Shown here: positions 1 through 8,515 of the stretch, piece by piece
Layout of the letters: each line of letters begins with the position of its first letter
Position numbering within the stretch: position 1 is the stretch's first letter
Assembly: GCA_023391695.1 (NCBI GenBank)
Contig: JAEWAK010000013.1
Coordinates: 1-64,000, forward strand
Reading direction: 5' to 3'
DNA length: 64,000 nucleotides
Source of the DNA: Bacillota bacterium
GTDB lineage: Bacteria; Bacillota; Clostridia; Lachnospirales; Lachnospiraceae
The notes under the pieces: generated by a model
Seen by the model: only the letters and a program-made list of their open reading frames with translations
What the model was told of the DNA's origin: nothing
The model's database searches: none
Program-made: the position numbers and the translations under genes

Positions 1-143
1 CTGCTAATGTGATGTGTATGATATTTCGTTTTCTGCTATTACATGTGGATAAATATTATTCCAATTGTTTTTGATAGGACAAACGGTAAGATAGCTAAAA
101 GTCTATAATTTTACCTTTCACCGCTGCGTATAGCCACATTTTA

Positions 144-172
144 TTGACAAATATGTAATTAATCCTTATAAT
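144..172 (+). promoter_or_regulatory. Sigma-A promoter of alaS
   Basis: TTGACA at 144-149 and TATAAT at 167-172 are separated by exactly 17 bases, a full consensus vegetative promoter. It would start transcription about 65 bases before the alaS start codon, too close for a T-box leader. Confidence 0.8.
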
Positions 173-184
173 AAATTACTAGCG

Positions 185-209
185 ATTCCCTTCGCAAAGG
201 TAAGGGAAT
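185..209 (+). promoter_or_regulatory. Hairpin in the alaS leader
   Basis: ATTCCCTT (185-192) and AAGGGAAT (202-209) are perfect inverted arms around a 9-base loop, placed just after the expected transcription start. It may stabilise the mRNA or bind a regulator. No T-box sequence is visible, so tRNA-dependent control is not supported. Confidence 0.5.
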
Positions 210-246
210 TAACGAAAATGATAATTATGCGCAGGAGGCAAATAGA

Positions 247-2886
247 GTGAAGGCATATGGAGTAAATGAACTAAGGAAAATGTACTTAGATTTCTTTGAA
301 AGCAAAGAGCATCTTAAATTGAACAGTTTTTCTCTTGTTCCCCAAAATGACAAGAGTTTATTATTAATTAATTCAGGCATGGCACCACTGAAACCTTATT
401 TTACCGGACAGGAAATCCCGCCCCGTAAAAGGATTACAACCTGTCAGAAATGTATCCGTACCGGGGATATAGAAAACGTAGGTAAAACGGCCAGACATGG
501 TACTTTCTTTGAAATGCTCGGTAACTTCTCCTTTGGCGATTATTTCAAAACAGAAGCAATCCACTGGTCCTGGGAGTTCTTAACCGAGGTGGTAGGACTT
601 GAAGCAGACCGTTTGTATCCTTCCGTTTATCTGGACGATGATGAAGCCTTTGCCATATGGAATAAGGAGATCGGCATTCCTGCACAGAATATCTTCCGTT
701 TCGGGAAAGAGGACAATTTCTGGGAACATGGTGCCGGACCCTGTGGTCCCTGTTCGGAAATCTACTATGACAGGGGTGAAAAATACGGCTGCGGGAAACC
801 GGACTGTACGGTAGGCTGTGACTGTGACCGCTATATTGAAGTATGGAATAATGTATTTACCCAGTATGAAAGCGACGGCAACGGCAATTATACGGAATTG
901 AGTAACAAAAATATAGATACTGGCATGGGACTGGAAAGACTGGCAACGGTGGTACAGGACGTGGATTCCATTTTTGATGTGGATACCATTAAGGCACTTC
1001 GTGACAAGGTATGTGAAGTTGCAGGTGTTACTTATAAAAAGGATGCGTTGACTGACGTATCCATCCGCCTGATTACGGACCATATCCGTTCCGTAACCTT
1101 TATGATATCCGACGGTATCATTCCGTCCAATGAAGGCAGAGGATATGTACTGCGCAGACTGTTAAGGCGTGCGGCCAGACACGGAAGATTATTAGGCATT
1201 AAGGACCGCTTCTTAGCCACCTTAAGTACTACGGTAATTGAGGAATCCAGGGACGGGTATCCTGAACTGGAAGAGAAAAAGGATTATATTTTAAAATTAT
1301 TAACCATAGAAGAAGATAACTTTAATAAAACCATTGACCAGGGCTTAAGCATATTGTCGGAATTAGAAGATACTCTGGTTAAGGACGGGGTTAAAACCTT
1401 ATCCGGTGAGGATGCTTTTAAATTATACGACACCTATGGTTTCCCGTTAGACCTTACGAAAGAAATATTAGAGGAAAAAGGCTTTTTAATCGACGAGGAA
1501 GGTTTCCAGAAGGCAATGAAAGTCCAGAGAGAAACTGCCAGAAGCGCCCGTGCGGTAACAAATTACATGGGTGCGGATGAAACCGTTTACCAGCAGTTGG
1601 ATCCGAGCCTTACCTCCTCCTTTGTCGGTTATGAGAAAGTTACCAATACCTCAAAAATAACCGCATTGACTACCGATTCCGAAGTAGTGGAAGAGTTAAT
1701 CGCCGGACAGACCGGTACTATCTTTGCAGAAGAGACCTGTTTTTATGCCACCAGCGGCGGGCAGGCAGCGGATACCGGGATTATTTCCACCGGATCTGCG
1801 GAATTTGAAGTGGAAGACACCATTAAATTACAGGGCGGTAAGATCGGCCATGTCGGTAAAGTGACCAAGGGAATGTTTAAAGTAACGGAACCGGTCAATT
1901 TAGCCATTGATACGGAAAAGAGACTGGCAACCGGTAAAAACCACAGTGCTACCCATCTTTTACAGAAAGCACTCCGCCTGGTTTTAGGCTCCCACGTAGA
2001 ACAGGCCGGATCCCTGGTTACAAATGACAGGCTGCGCTTTGACTTTACTCATTTTTCCGCTTTGACGAAAGAGGAAATCAGCCAGGTAGAAGTTATCGTG
2101 AATGCGGAAATTGCCAAATCCCTGCCGGTCCATACGGATATCATGACCATAGAAGAAGCGAAGAAAACCGGTGCTATGGCTCTGTTTGGTGAAAAATACG
2201 GTGACAGTGTAAGGGTTGTTTCCATTGGTGATTTCAGCAGGGAACTCTGCGGCGGTACCCATGTTGGCAATACCGGAACCATTCTGGTATTTAAGATCGT
2301 ATCCGAAACAGGCGTTGCTGCCGGTGTAAGAAGAATTGAGGCGCTTACTGCGAACGGTGTATTTTCCTATTATAATGAAATTGAAAAGGAATTAAATCAT
2401 GCGGCAAAAGCAGCTAAGACAGAACCGGTTAATTTAGCAAAGAGAATTGAAGCCCTGCAGGATGAAATAAAAGTACTGCAATCTGAAAATGAAAAGCTTA
2501 AGAATAAACTTGCCAAAGATGCCCTGGGTGATGTCATGAATCAGGTTACGGAAGTGAAAGGCGTTAAATTATTAGCGGCTAAAGTACCGGATGTTGACAT
2601 GAACGGCCTGCGTAATCTGGGGGACCAGTTAAAGGATAAATTAGGCGACGGCGTGGTTATTCTCGCCTCTGCAATGGGAGATAAGGTAAATCTCATCGCC
2701 ATGGCAACCGAGAATGCAATGGCTAAGGGTGCCCATGCGGGAAACCTGATTAAAGAGCTTGCTGCTTTAGTAGGCGGCGGTGGCGGCGGACGTCCTAATA
2801 TGGCACAGGCCGGTGGCAAAAATCCTGCCGGAATTGACAATGTCGTAGGAAAAGCTCCAAAAGCCCTGGAAGGTCAGATAAAATAA
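247..2886 (+). CDS. alaS: Alanyl-tRNA synthetase
   Basis: This cytoplasmic class II synthetase charges tRNA-Ala with alanine and edits mischarged serine and glycine. At 879 residues it has the normal bacterial full length. The N-terminal half is the aminoacylation domain. The editing domain carries the zinc motif HxxxH at H566-H570 and the CGGTH signature at C668-H672. A coiled-coil stretch (around residues 735-760) and a glycine-rich C-terminal region follow, as in the family. Translation starts at GTG 247, eight bases after AGGAGG (233-238). It is transcribed alone from the consensus promoter upstream, and rpsU after it has its own promoter. The identification is secure. Confidence 0.97.
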   Translation: MKAYGVNELRKMYLDFFESKEHLKLNSFSLVPQNDKSLLLINSGMAPLKPYFTGQEIPPRKRITTCQKCIRTGDIENVGKTARHGTFFEMLGNFSFGDYFKTEAIHWSWEFLTEVVGLEADRLYPSVYLDDDEAFAIWNKEIGIPAQNIFRFGKEDNFWEHGAGPCGPCSEIYYDRGEKYGCGKPDCTVGCDCDRYIEVWNNVFTQYESDGNGNYTELSNKNIDTGMGLERLATVVQDVDSIFDVDTIKALRDKVCEVAGVTYKKDALTDVSIRLITDHIRSVTFMISDGIIPSNEGRGYVLRRLLRRAARHGRLLGIKDRFLATLSTTVIEESRDGYPELEEKKDYILKLLTIEEDNFNKTIDQGLSILSELEDTLVKDGVKTLSGEDAFKLYDTYGFPLDLTKEILEEKGFLIDEEGFQKAMKVQRETARSARAVTNYMGADETVYQQLDPSLTSSFVGYEKVTNTSKITALTTDSEVVEELIAGQTGTIFAEETCFYATSGGQAADTGIISTGSAEFEVEDTIKLQGGKIGHVGKVTKGMFKVTEPVNLAIDTEKRLATGKNHSATHLLQKALRLVLGSHVEQAGSLVTNDRLRFDFTHFSALTKEEISQVEVIVNAEIAKSLPVHTDIMTIEEAKKTGAMALFGEKYGDSVRVVSIGDFSRELCGGTHVGNTGTILVFKIVSETGVAAGVRRIEALTANGVFSYYNEIEKELNHAAKAAKTEPVNLAKRIEALQDEIKVLQSENEKLKNKLAKDALGDVMNQVTEVKGVKLLAAKVPDVDMNGLRNLGDQLKDKLGDGVVILASAMGDKVNLIAMATENAMAKGAHAGNLIKELAALVGGGGGGRPNMAQAGGKNPAGIDNVVGKAPKALEGQIK

Positions 2887-2996
2887 TCATTCCAAAAGAT
2901 ATTGCATTCCTTAAACATTATTTATTAAGGCAAATTTAAGACATACCCATATAGTGCAAAAGTTTCATAAATTTTTTTTTCATGCATAAAAAATAG

Positions 2997-3024
2997 TTGA
3001 CGAAACAAAAATTTATGCTATAAT
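2997..3024 (+). promoter_or_regulatory. Sigma-A promoter of rpsU
   Basis: TTGACG (2997-3002) and TATAAT (3019-3024) are 16 bases apart. The -10 ends 79 bases before the rpsU start codon. Confidence 0.7.
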
Positions 3025-3103
3025 CATAATAGTGCTATTCAAAAAATACCCAAACAGTTGTATAGGCACAATACACAACTGGAGGGAGGTTAGGTGTGAG
3101 ACT

Positions 3104-3280
3104 ATGTCAAATGTTATTGTAAAAGATAATGAGACTTTAGATAGTGCTCTACGTCGATTCAAGAGAAACTGTGCGAAGGCAGGTATTCAGCAAGAAATCC
3201 GTAAGAGAGAGCATTATGAAAAGCCGAGTGTAAGACGTAAGAAAAAGTCTGAAGCAGCTCGTAAGCGTAAGTTCAAATAG
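3104..3280 (+). CDS. rpsU: Ribosomal protein bS21
   Basis: This small basic protein of the 30S subunit is 58 residues, the usual bS21 length. The N-terminus reads MSNVIVKDNETLDSALRRF and the tail is a typical run of lysine and arginine. The frame stays open upstream to 3032, but the conserved N-terminus fixes the start at ATG 3104. GGAGG repeats at 3081-3089 provide the ribosome site. Its own promoter and a terminator right after the stop make it a monocistronic unit between alaS and the yqfCD-phoH sporulation block. Confidence 0.95.
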   Translation: MSNVIVKDNETLDSALRRFKRNCAKAGIQQEIRKREHYEKPSVRRKKKSEAARKRKFK

Positions 3281-3300
3281 TGGATAATATCTACAAAGGT

Positions 3301-3337
3301 AAGCCCTTGAGCCCATTGGTTCAGGGGTTTTTATTTT
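3301..3337 (+). terminator. Rho-independent terminator of rpsU
   Basis: AAGCCCTTGAGCC pairs, with some G-T wobble, with GGTTCAGGGGTTT and is followed by a T-rich tract (3328-3337). It lies about 20 bases after the rpsU stop. Confidence 0.8.
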
Positions 3338-3491
3338 TGGTGAGGGGAACACCTTACTAAGCTGTGTACCGGCTTAAATCAGACATTATGAGGAGAGAAT
3401 TATCAGGGGGTAATTGGCACTGATTGTGCATAAGACGGGATTTATTCCCATATATTCTATAATAGTACTTGAATAGTATGGAGTGGTATGG

Positions 3492-3866
3492 ATGAATAAA
3501 AAAGTTAAATCCAATCATAAGAAATTTAAACAAAAATCCAATAAAGATTTATATAATCATATTGATAAAAAGAAAAAAAAAGAAGAAACGGAACGGGCAA
3601 CCTATCTTGAAGTACTTTCCAGCCAGTTAAAACTCCCGTCCGATATGCTTGCAGGAGCGCCTATTGTTACCGCAATAGGCAGGAATGAAGTTTGTATAGA
3701 AAATTATAAAGGAATTCTGGAATATAACAGTGCATTGATTAAAATTCTGACTAAGATCGGCAGTATCCATATTGAAGGCAAAAATCTTAATATTTCCTAT
3801 TTTACCAACGAAGAAATGAAAATAACCGGCATGATACATACCATTAATTACGTAAACAATAAGTAA
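3492..3866 (+). CDS. yqfC: Sporulation protein YqfC
   Basis: This is a YqfC-family protein of 124 residues. The family is linked to spore formation in Bacillus and clostridia, with no defined biochemical role. A very basic N-terminal extension of about 35 residues precedes the conserved core with short beta segments such as VCIENYKGILEY and INISYFTNEEMKITG-like strands. ATG 3492 is preferred over GTG 3483 because GGAG at 3480-3483 is eight bases before it. It is followed 49 bases later by yqfD, the conserved partner. The call rests on family pattern plus the yqfC-yqfD-phoH gene order. Confidence 0.8.
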   Translation: MNKKVKSNHKKFKQKSNKDLYNHIDKKKKKEETERATYLEVLSSQLKLPSDMLAGAPIVTAIGRNEVCIENYKGILEYNSALIKILTKIGSIHIEGKNLNISYFTNEEMKITGMIHTINYVNNK

Positions 3867-3915
3867 ATCCATATATAAATAAGCAGTAAAAAATTTTTAA
3901 ACTGGAGGTTTAGGC

Positions 3916-5157
3916 ATGCTGATAAAGCTATTTCGCTGGTTTCGCGGTTACCTGCTGGTAAAAATGCAGGGTCAATCTCCGGAACGCTTTATTAATCTGT
4001 GCAGCAATCGATATATCTATCTTTGGGATTTAAAGCATGTTGACGGTAATTATGAATTCCGCATCATGCTGAAGGATTATTATAAGCTGAAACCCATTGT
4101 CAGGAAGACGGGAACGATTCCTTATATCCGGAAGAGACAGGGGATGCCTTTTTTAGTACATAAATACAGAAAGCGGAAAGGCTATCTGGCCGGAATTCTT
4201 CTTTTCTGTGTTATCCTATACATACTTTCTCTTTTTATATGGGATATTAGTGTATTAGGCGGACATTCCTATACTCCGGAAGCTATGTTAAAATTCTTAA
4301 ATTCCAAACAGATCTATGTCGGTCTGCAAAAAAAATATATTGACTGCCAGGAGATAGAAGAATTAATCCGCGGTACTTACAAGGATATCGGATGGGTATC
4401 AGCCGAGATAAAGGGTACAAGATTAATCATTAAAATTACCGAAACCAATATGCCGGCTCCGGCCGTTACAGCCACAGAAAACTGCCATATTATTGCCTCC
4501 AAGGACTGTATCATTACCCACATGGTCACGAGGACGGGAACACCCAAAGTGGAAGTAGGCTCTGTGGTGAAAAAAGGGGATATCCTGGTATCCGGAGTCG
4601 TAGATATCATAGGTGATAATGATACCCTGGTAGCCAGAAAACCGGTCATAGCGGATGCGGATATAACCGGTAAGACCTATTATAACTATAAAGATAAAAT
4701 CTCCTTAAACTACAAACAGAAGCAATATACAGGCAAAAGCAAAACCGGTTACAACTTTTCTGTTCTGTTAAAAAAATTTAATTTATATAAGCCTAGAATT
4801 CCTTATGCAAAGTATGATATAATTGTGGATGAATTTATGCTACATTTGAGTGACAATTTTTACCTTCCTATCAGTTATTCGGTAACACGGTATCCGGAAT
4901 ATATGGAATTAAAGAAGAAATATACGAAAGAGGAAGTAACGGCTTTAGCAGAAGAAAGATTAAAACGTTTTTTAGATGATTTAATTGAAAAAGATGTTTT
5001 AATTATTGAAAATAATGTTAAAATAGCAGTAGATAATAATACCTGTACCGCATCAGGTAAAATTGTGGTGCAGGAATCCGTTAAGGATTTTAAATCTATT
5101 GACGACAGCGAGTGGAGGATTATAGATACAGATGAGTCTAATGGAAACGATAATTGA
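3916..5157 (+). CDS. yqfD: Sporulation protein YqfD
   Basis: YqfD-family sporulation membrane protein, 413 residues. A cytoplasmic basic N-terminal part is followed by one clear membrane segment at about residues 89-108, flanked by RKRK on the inside. A large extracytoplasmic region follows. The motif around SVVKKGDILVSGVVDI (about residues 216-231) resembles the lipoyl-like or barrel turn seen in this family. The start ATG 3916 follows TGGAGG at the right distance. It overlaps phoH by 26 bases, so the two are probably translationally coupled. The order yqfC-yqfD-phoH-HD protein-ybeY is conserved in endospore formers. Confidence 0.9.
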   Translation: MLIKLFRWFRGYLLVKMQGQSPERFINLCSNRYIYLWDLKHVDGNYEFRIMLKDYYKLKPIVRKTGTIPYIRKRQGMPFLVHKYRKRKGYLAGILLFCVILYILSLFIWDISVLGGHSYTPEAMLKFLNSKQIYVGLQKKYIDCQEIEELIRGTYKDIGWVSAEIKGTRLIIKITETNMPAPAVTATENCHIIASKDCIITHMVTRTGTPKVEVGSVVKKGDILVSGVVDIIGDNDTLVARKPVIADADITGKTYYNYKDKISLNYKQKQYTGKSKTGYNFSVLLKKFNLYKPRIPYAKYDIIVDEFMLHLSDNFYLPISYSVTRYPEYMELKKKYTKEEVTALAEERLKRFLDDLIEKDVLIIENNVKIAVDNNTCTASGKIVVQESVKDFKSIDDSEWRIIDTDESNGNDN

Positions 5158-6202
5158 TGTACCGGCCGAACATGAGAAAAATATATTTGGCCAGTTCGAT
5201 GCCTACGTGAAGATGATTGAAAAAACATTAAATGTGACAATAATTGTCAGAAACGGTGAAATTAAGCTGATTGGGGAAAATGATAATGTTACCAAGGCAA
5301 AAAGCGTATTTGTTCAGCTGATTGAATTATCCAGAAGGGGTAATACCATAACAGAGCAAAATGTCAGCTATGCCCTGTCCTTATGTTTTGACAACAGGGA
5401 ATCGGCAATTGTTGAAATAGACCAGGACCTGATCTGCCATACCATATCAGGAAAACCCATCAAGCCAAAAACCTTAGGACAAAAGTCATATGTAGATTTG
5501 ATACGCAAAAAGATGATAACTTTTGGAATCGGTCCTGCAGGAACCGGAAAAACCTACCTGGCCATGGCCATGGCGGTTACCGCATTTAAAAATGATGAAG
5601 TAAGCAAGATTATTTTAACCAGGCCGGCCATTGAAGCCGGTGAAAAGCTGGGATTCCTGCCCGGTGACTTGCAAAGCAAGGTAGATCCGTATTTAAGGCC
5701 CTTATACGATGCCCTCTATCAGATCATGGGAGCGGAAGGTTATTTAAAGAATACGGAAAAAGGGTTAATTGAAGTGGCACCTTTGGCTTATATGAGAGGA
5801 AGGACCCTTGATAATGCATTCATAATCCTGGATGAGGCCCAAAATACGACACCGGCTCAAATGAAAATGTTTTTAACCCGTATCGGCTTTGGTTCCAAAG
5901 TAATCGTTACCGGAGACTTATCCCAGAAAGACCTGCCGGTTGGTGCACAGTCAGGACTGGATACCGCAATCAGGGTTTTGAATAAGATTGATGATATCGG
6001 CTTTTCTTATTTAACCGGTCAGGACGTTGTAAGGCATCCTCTGGTGCAAAAGATCGTTATGGCTTATGATGCTTATGAAAGTAAGCTGAGTAAAACCGAA
6101 GTGAAAGCAGGCCACCCCAAGTTTCAGAGAAAACATTTAAATGGGTCCCAGGTTCATAACTATCAGCGGAACGGGGAAAAATCTGCCAGAAGAAAAAGAT
6201 AA
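5132..6202 (+). CDS. phoH: PhoH-like ATPase (YqfE/PhoH family)
   Basis: Cytoplasmic P-loop ATPase of the PhoH family, 356 residues, close to normal length. An N-terminal KH-like nucleic-acid-binding region (residues 1-90) precedes the ATPase domain. Walker A is GPAGTGKT at residues 134-141 and Walker B ends with D234-E235 in IILDEAQNTT. The family is thought to act in RNA metabolism and is often next to ybeY, as here. GGAGG at 5114-5118 supports ATG 5132, inside the end of yqfD. The tail after residue 320 is basic and low in complexity. Confidence in the family is high; the exact substrate is not known. Confidence 0.93.
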   Translation: MSLMETIIDVPAEHEKNIFGQFDAYVKMIEKTLNVTIIVRNGEIKLIGENDNVTKAKSVFVQLIELSRRGNTITEQNVSYALSLCFDNRESAIVEIDQDLICHTISGKPIKPKTLGQKSYVDLIRKKMITFGIGPAGTGKTYLAMAMAVTAFKNDEVSKIILTRPAIEAGEKLGFLPGDLQSKVDPYLRPLYDALYQIMGAEGYLKNTEKGLIEVAPLAYMRGRTLDNAFIILDEAQNTTPAQMKMFLTRIGFGSKVIVTGDLSQKDLPVGAQSGLDTAIRVLNKIDDIGFSYLTGQDVVRHPLVQKIVMAYDAYESKLSKTEVKAGHPKFQRKHLNGSQVHNYQRNGEKSARRKR

Positions 6203-6274
6203 ATTAAAGGTGACTGTTCAGTCGCAATTTAAAATACTAAAGTGTCTGTAAAAAACAGGCAGATGGGGGTTTTT

Positions 6275-7633
6275 GTGAAACATCTGAGCACTGCCAGGAT
6301 AGGTATGCCAATTTCTTTTCTAAGCGGAATATTGGGAATTATGTCCGTTTTAATTGTAATGTTCTTTGGTTATAAGAATGGGGCAGGCTTATCCACTGTT
6401 TTAAAATTATGTATACTTTCCATAGTTTTATTATCGATCGTTATTTTTTACTTATCGTCCCAGCTTGAAAAAATTAATGAACTGCCACATTTTTATACTA
6501 TTTTTATATTAACCTATATCGGGTCCCTGCTTCTTATAATGGTTACAAAAGAAAGGCCTGAATTAACCATATGGATGGCCGGCGGCCTGTTAATTGCCAT
6601 GGTGTTTAACATGTACCTGGGCTATATCCTTACGTATAATTTTATTTTTTTTGCCAGTTTTGCCGGCGGCCTGGAATTGGAGTTTATTGTATACCTGCTG
6701 ATACTGGGTACCTTTATGTGCCTGTTGTCCGGTTATATGAAAAATATTACAGCAATAGGGTACACAGCGGTAATCATTTTGTCCATGCAGCTTGTTTTAA
6801 TCTTTATCATCAATAATTTCATGATAAAGAGTTCCCTTACTATTACGGCGGTTTATTCCCTGGTTTCCAGCCTTCTGGCAATCGGAATTTCTTGCGGTGC
6901 ATATACCTTATATAGGAATAAAGTTAAAACCGGCTGGAATAATATCGAAACCAAAACACCGGATCAGGATGCCAGACAGGCTGATATGGCAGTTTCTATT
7001 TCAGCCGATGAATCCATAATGCCTGCTAATACAGCCGATGAATCCATAATATCTGCTGACCTGTCCGATGAATCCATAATACCTGCTGATCCGGCCGGAA
7101 CCCGCAGTATGGACGAAATACTTGATACGGAGTTTCCCTTGCTGCAAAATTTAAAACAATATTCTCTGAAAGTGTACAACCATTCTCTCTTAATAAGTGA
7201 ACTCTCCCAGAATGCAGCGAAAGCAGTGGGGGCAGATGAATATAAGGCGAAAGCAGGCGGGCTTTATCATGAAATAGGGAGAATCGCTAATAAAGAATAT
7301 GTGGAAGAAGGGGTTAAATTAGCACAAGACTATGGGCTGCCCGGAATTGTTACGGATATTATCCGCCAGCACAATATAAAATACGAGAAGCCGAAATCGC
7401 CGGAGGCAGCGATTGTGATGATTGCAATCAGTGTGACGGCTACCAAGGAATACCTGGAGAAAGTTGAAAGAAGTTCCAATGAGGACCTGCAAAATATGGT
7501 ATCCGTCCCGATTGAAAAAATTGTTGACAATGTATTTCAAATGCGTCTGGCTAAGGGCAGCCTGGATGAGTCCGGGTTAACCTTAAAACAATTTAATAAA
7601 TTAAAAGAATTTTTTCTACATACACAGATTTAG
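6275..7633 (+). CDS. PgpH-like membrane HD protein with degenerate active site
   Basis: It occupies the position of yqfF/pgpH (c-di-AMP phosphodiesterase) between phoH and ybeY but is only about 452 residues against roughly 700-870. The N-terminal extracellular sensor domain is missing. About seven or eight hydrophobic segments fill residues 5-215, then a hydrophilic linker with a triple 10-residue repeat, then an HD-like domain (about 275-450). In that domain the HD pair is H332-E333, the second histidine of the usual QHHG is N, and the C-terminal aspartate of the ADSV-like motif is I385. The loop carrying another metal ligand is deleted. Hydrolase activity is therefore doubtful. GTG 6275 is chosen because GGGGG lies just upstream; GTG 6242 is possible. 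It may be a regulator or an inactive paralogue. Confidence 0.7.
   Translation: MKHLSTARIGMPISFLSGILGIMSVLIVMFFGYKNGAGLSTVLKLCILSIVLLSIVIFYLSSQLEKINELPHFYTIFILTYIGSLLLIMVTKERPELTIWMAGGLLIAMVFNMYLGYILTYNFIFFASFAGGLELEFIVYLLILGTFMCLLSGYMKNITAIGYTAVIILSMQLVLIFIINNFMIKSSLTITAVYSLVSSLLAIGISCGAYTLYRNKVKTGWNNIETKTPDQDARQADMAVSISADESIMPANTADESIISADLSDESIIPADPAGTRSMDEILDTEFPLLQNLKQYSLKVYNHSLLISELSQNAAKAVGADEYKAKAGGLYHEIGRIANKEYVEEGVKLAQDYGLPGIVTDIIRQHNIKYEKPKSPEAAIVMIAISVTATKEYLEKVERSSNEDLQNMVSVPIEKIVDNVFQMRLAKGSLDESGLTLKQFNKLKEFFLHTQI
7004..7093 (+). repeat. Three tandem 30-bp coding repeats
   Basis: Three in-frame units at 7004-7033, 7034-7063 and 7064-7093 share a GATGAATCCATAAT core and encode ADESIMPANT, ADESIISADL and SDESIIPADP. 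They form the flexible linker between the membrane part and the HD-like domain of the surrounding gene. Copy number may vary by slippage. Confidence 0.85.
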
Positions 7634-7645
7634 AGAGGTATTGTT

Positions 7646-8143
7646 ATGACGTTAAACCTAGAATACGAGACAGAGATCGAACTGGCACTTGACTATAAAA
7701 GCATTATCACCAGAGTTGTTGAAAAATCTCTGGATATGGAGCAGTGTCCCTATGAAGTGGAATTAAATGTAATATTGACCGATAACCAGGAAATACAGGA
7801 GATTAATCATAATTACAGAAATATGGATACACCCACGGATGTATTGTCTTTTCCTATGATAGATTATGATATCCCGGCAGATTTTACGGGACTGGAAGAA
7901 GAGGAAGAGAATTATTTTAATCCGGAAACAGGCGAACTTTTATTGGGCGACATTATTATATCGGTTGAAAAAGTTATGGAACAGGCAGCGGAATACGGTC
8001 ATTCTGCCGGGAGGGAACTGGCATTTCTCACAGCCCACAGCATGATGCATTTATTTGGTTACGACCATATGGAAGAACAAGAAAGAATTATAATGGAAGA
8101 AAAACAGAGGAATGTTCTGGACGAGCTTCAAATTTTCAGATAA
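7646..8143 (+). CDS. ybeY: Endoribonuclease YbeY (rRNA maturation)
   Basis: YbeY is a single-strand-specific zinc endoribonuclease used in 16S rRNA 3' processing and ribosome quality control. The protein has 165 residues, the usual length. The metal-binding motif H131-x3-H135-x5-H141 is complete in AHSMMHLFGYDH, and the PTDVLSFP motif is present upstream. ATG 7646 follows GAGAGG. It starts 12 bases after the HD protein and shares its transcript. The usual downstream clostridial neighbours (dgkA, era, recO) are absent, replaced by the repeat array. Confidence 0.95.
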   Translation: MTLNLEYETEIELALDYKSIITRVVEKSLDMEQCPYEVELNVILTDNQEIQEINHNYRNMDTPTDVLSFPMIDYDIPADFTGLEEEEENYFNPETGELLLGDIIISVEKVMEQAAEYGHSAGRELAFLTAHSMMHLFGYDHMEEQERIIMEEKQRNVLDELQIFR

Positions 8144-8162
8144 ACTTATTCTAATAAGTCAT

Positions 8163-8193
8163 ATTACAGGAACATAATACGTGTTCCTGTAAT
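8163..8193 (+). terminator. Perfect 12-bp hairpin after ybeY
   Basis: ATTACAGGAACA (8163-8174) and TGTTCCTGTAAT (8182-8193) are perfect inverted arms with a 7-base loop. There is no T-tract, so it is a weak terminator or an mRNA 3'-end stabiliser. It forms the leading edge of the repeat array that follows. Confidence 0.5.
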
Positions 8194-8480
8194 CGGATGC
8201 ACGGCGGTAAAAAGCACCGCCTTTTATCAGAAGTTTGGAAAGCAACTTCTGATAAGTTATATTATAAGAACAAAATCAGTTCCTATAGTCGGATGTACGG
8301 CGGTAATAAGCACCGCTTTTAGCTGAAGTTTGAAAAGCAACTTCTGATAAGTTATATGCACGGCGCAATAGGTACGCCTTTTATCGGAAATTTGAAAGCA
8401 ATCAATTTCTGATAAGTTATATGCACGGTGCAATAGCAGCGCCTTTTATCGGAAGATAAAAAGAATTCCGGTCAGTTATT
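8194..8480 (+). repeat. Tandem array of four imperfect hairpin-bearing repeats
   Basis: Four diverged units of roughly 60-95 bases start near 8194, 8290, 8358 and 8423. Each begins with GCACGG or GTACGG. The first three end in GATAAGTTATAT. Units 1 and 2 each contain two inverted repeats: one of the type GGCGGT/ACCGCC and one of the type AGAAGTT/AACTTCT. Units 3 and 4 keep shortened or altered versions. The array fills most of the gap between ybeY and the lipoprotein gene. No open frame is convincing inside it. Confidence 0.75.
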
Positions 8481-8515
8481 TACAATAGAGAGAAGAATAA
8501 CAGGAGATAACCCAG

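Noticed and set aside
144..246. T-box leader for alaS
   Set aside because: The leader is only about 65 bases and lacks the T-box sequence and specifier loop.
2890..2940. Terminator after alaS
   Set aside because: CCTTAA/TTAAGG arms are short and no T-run follows.
8163..8480. CRISPR array
   Set aside because: Units are diverged and 60-95 bases long with internal hairpins and no unique spacers; no cas gene is nearby.
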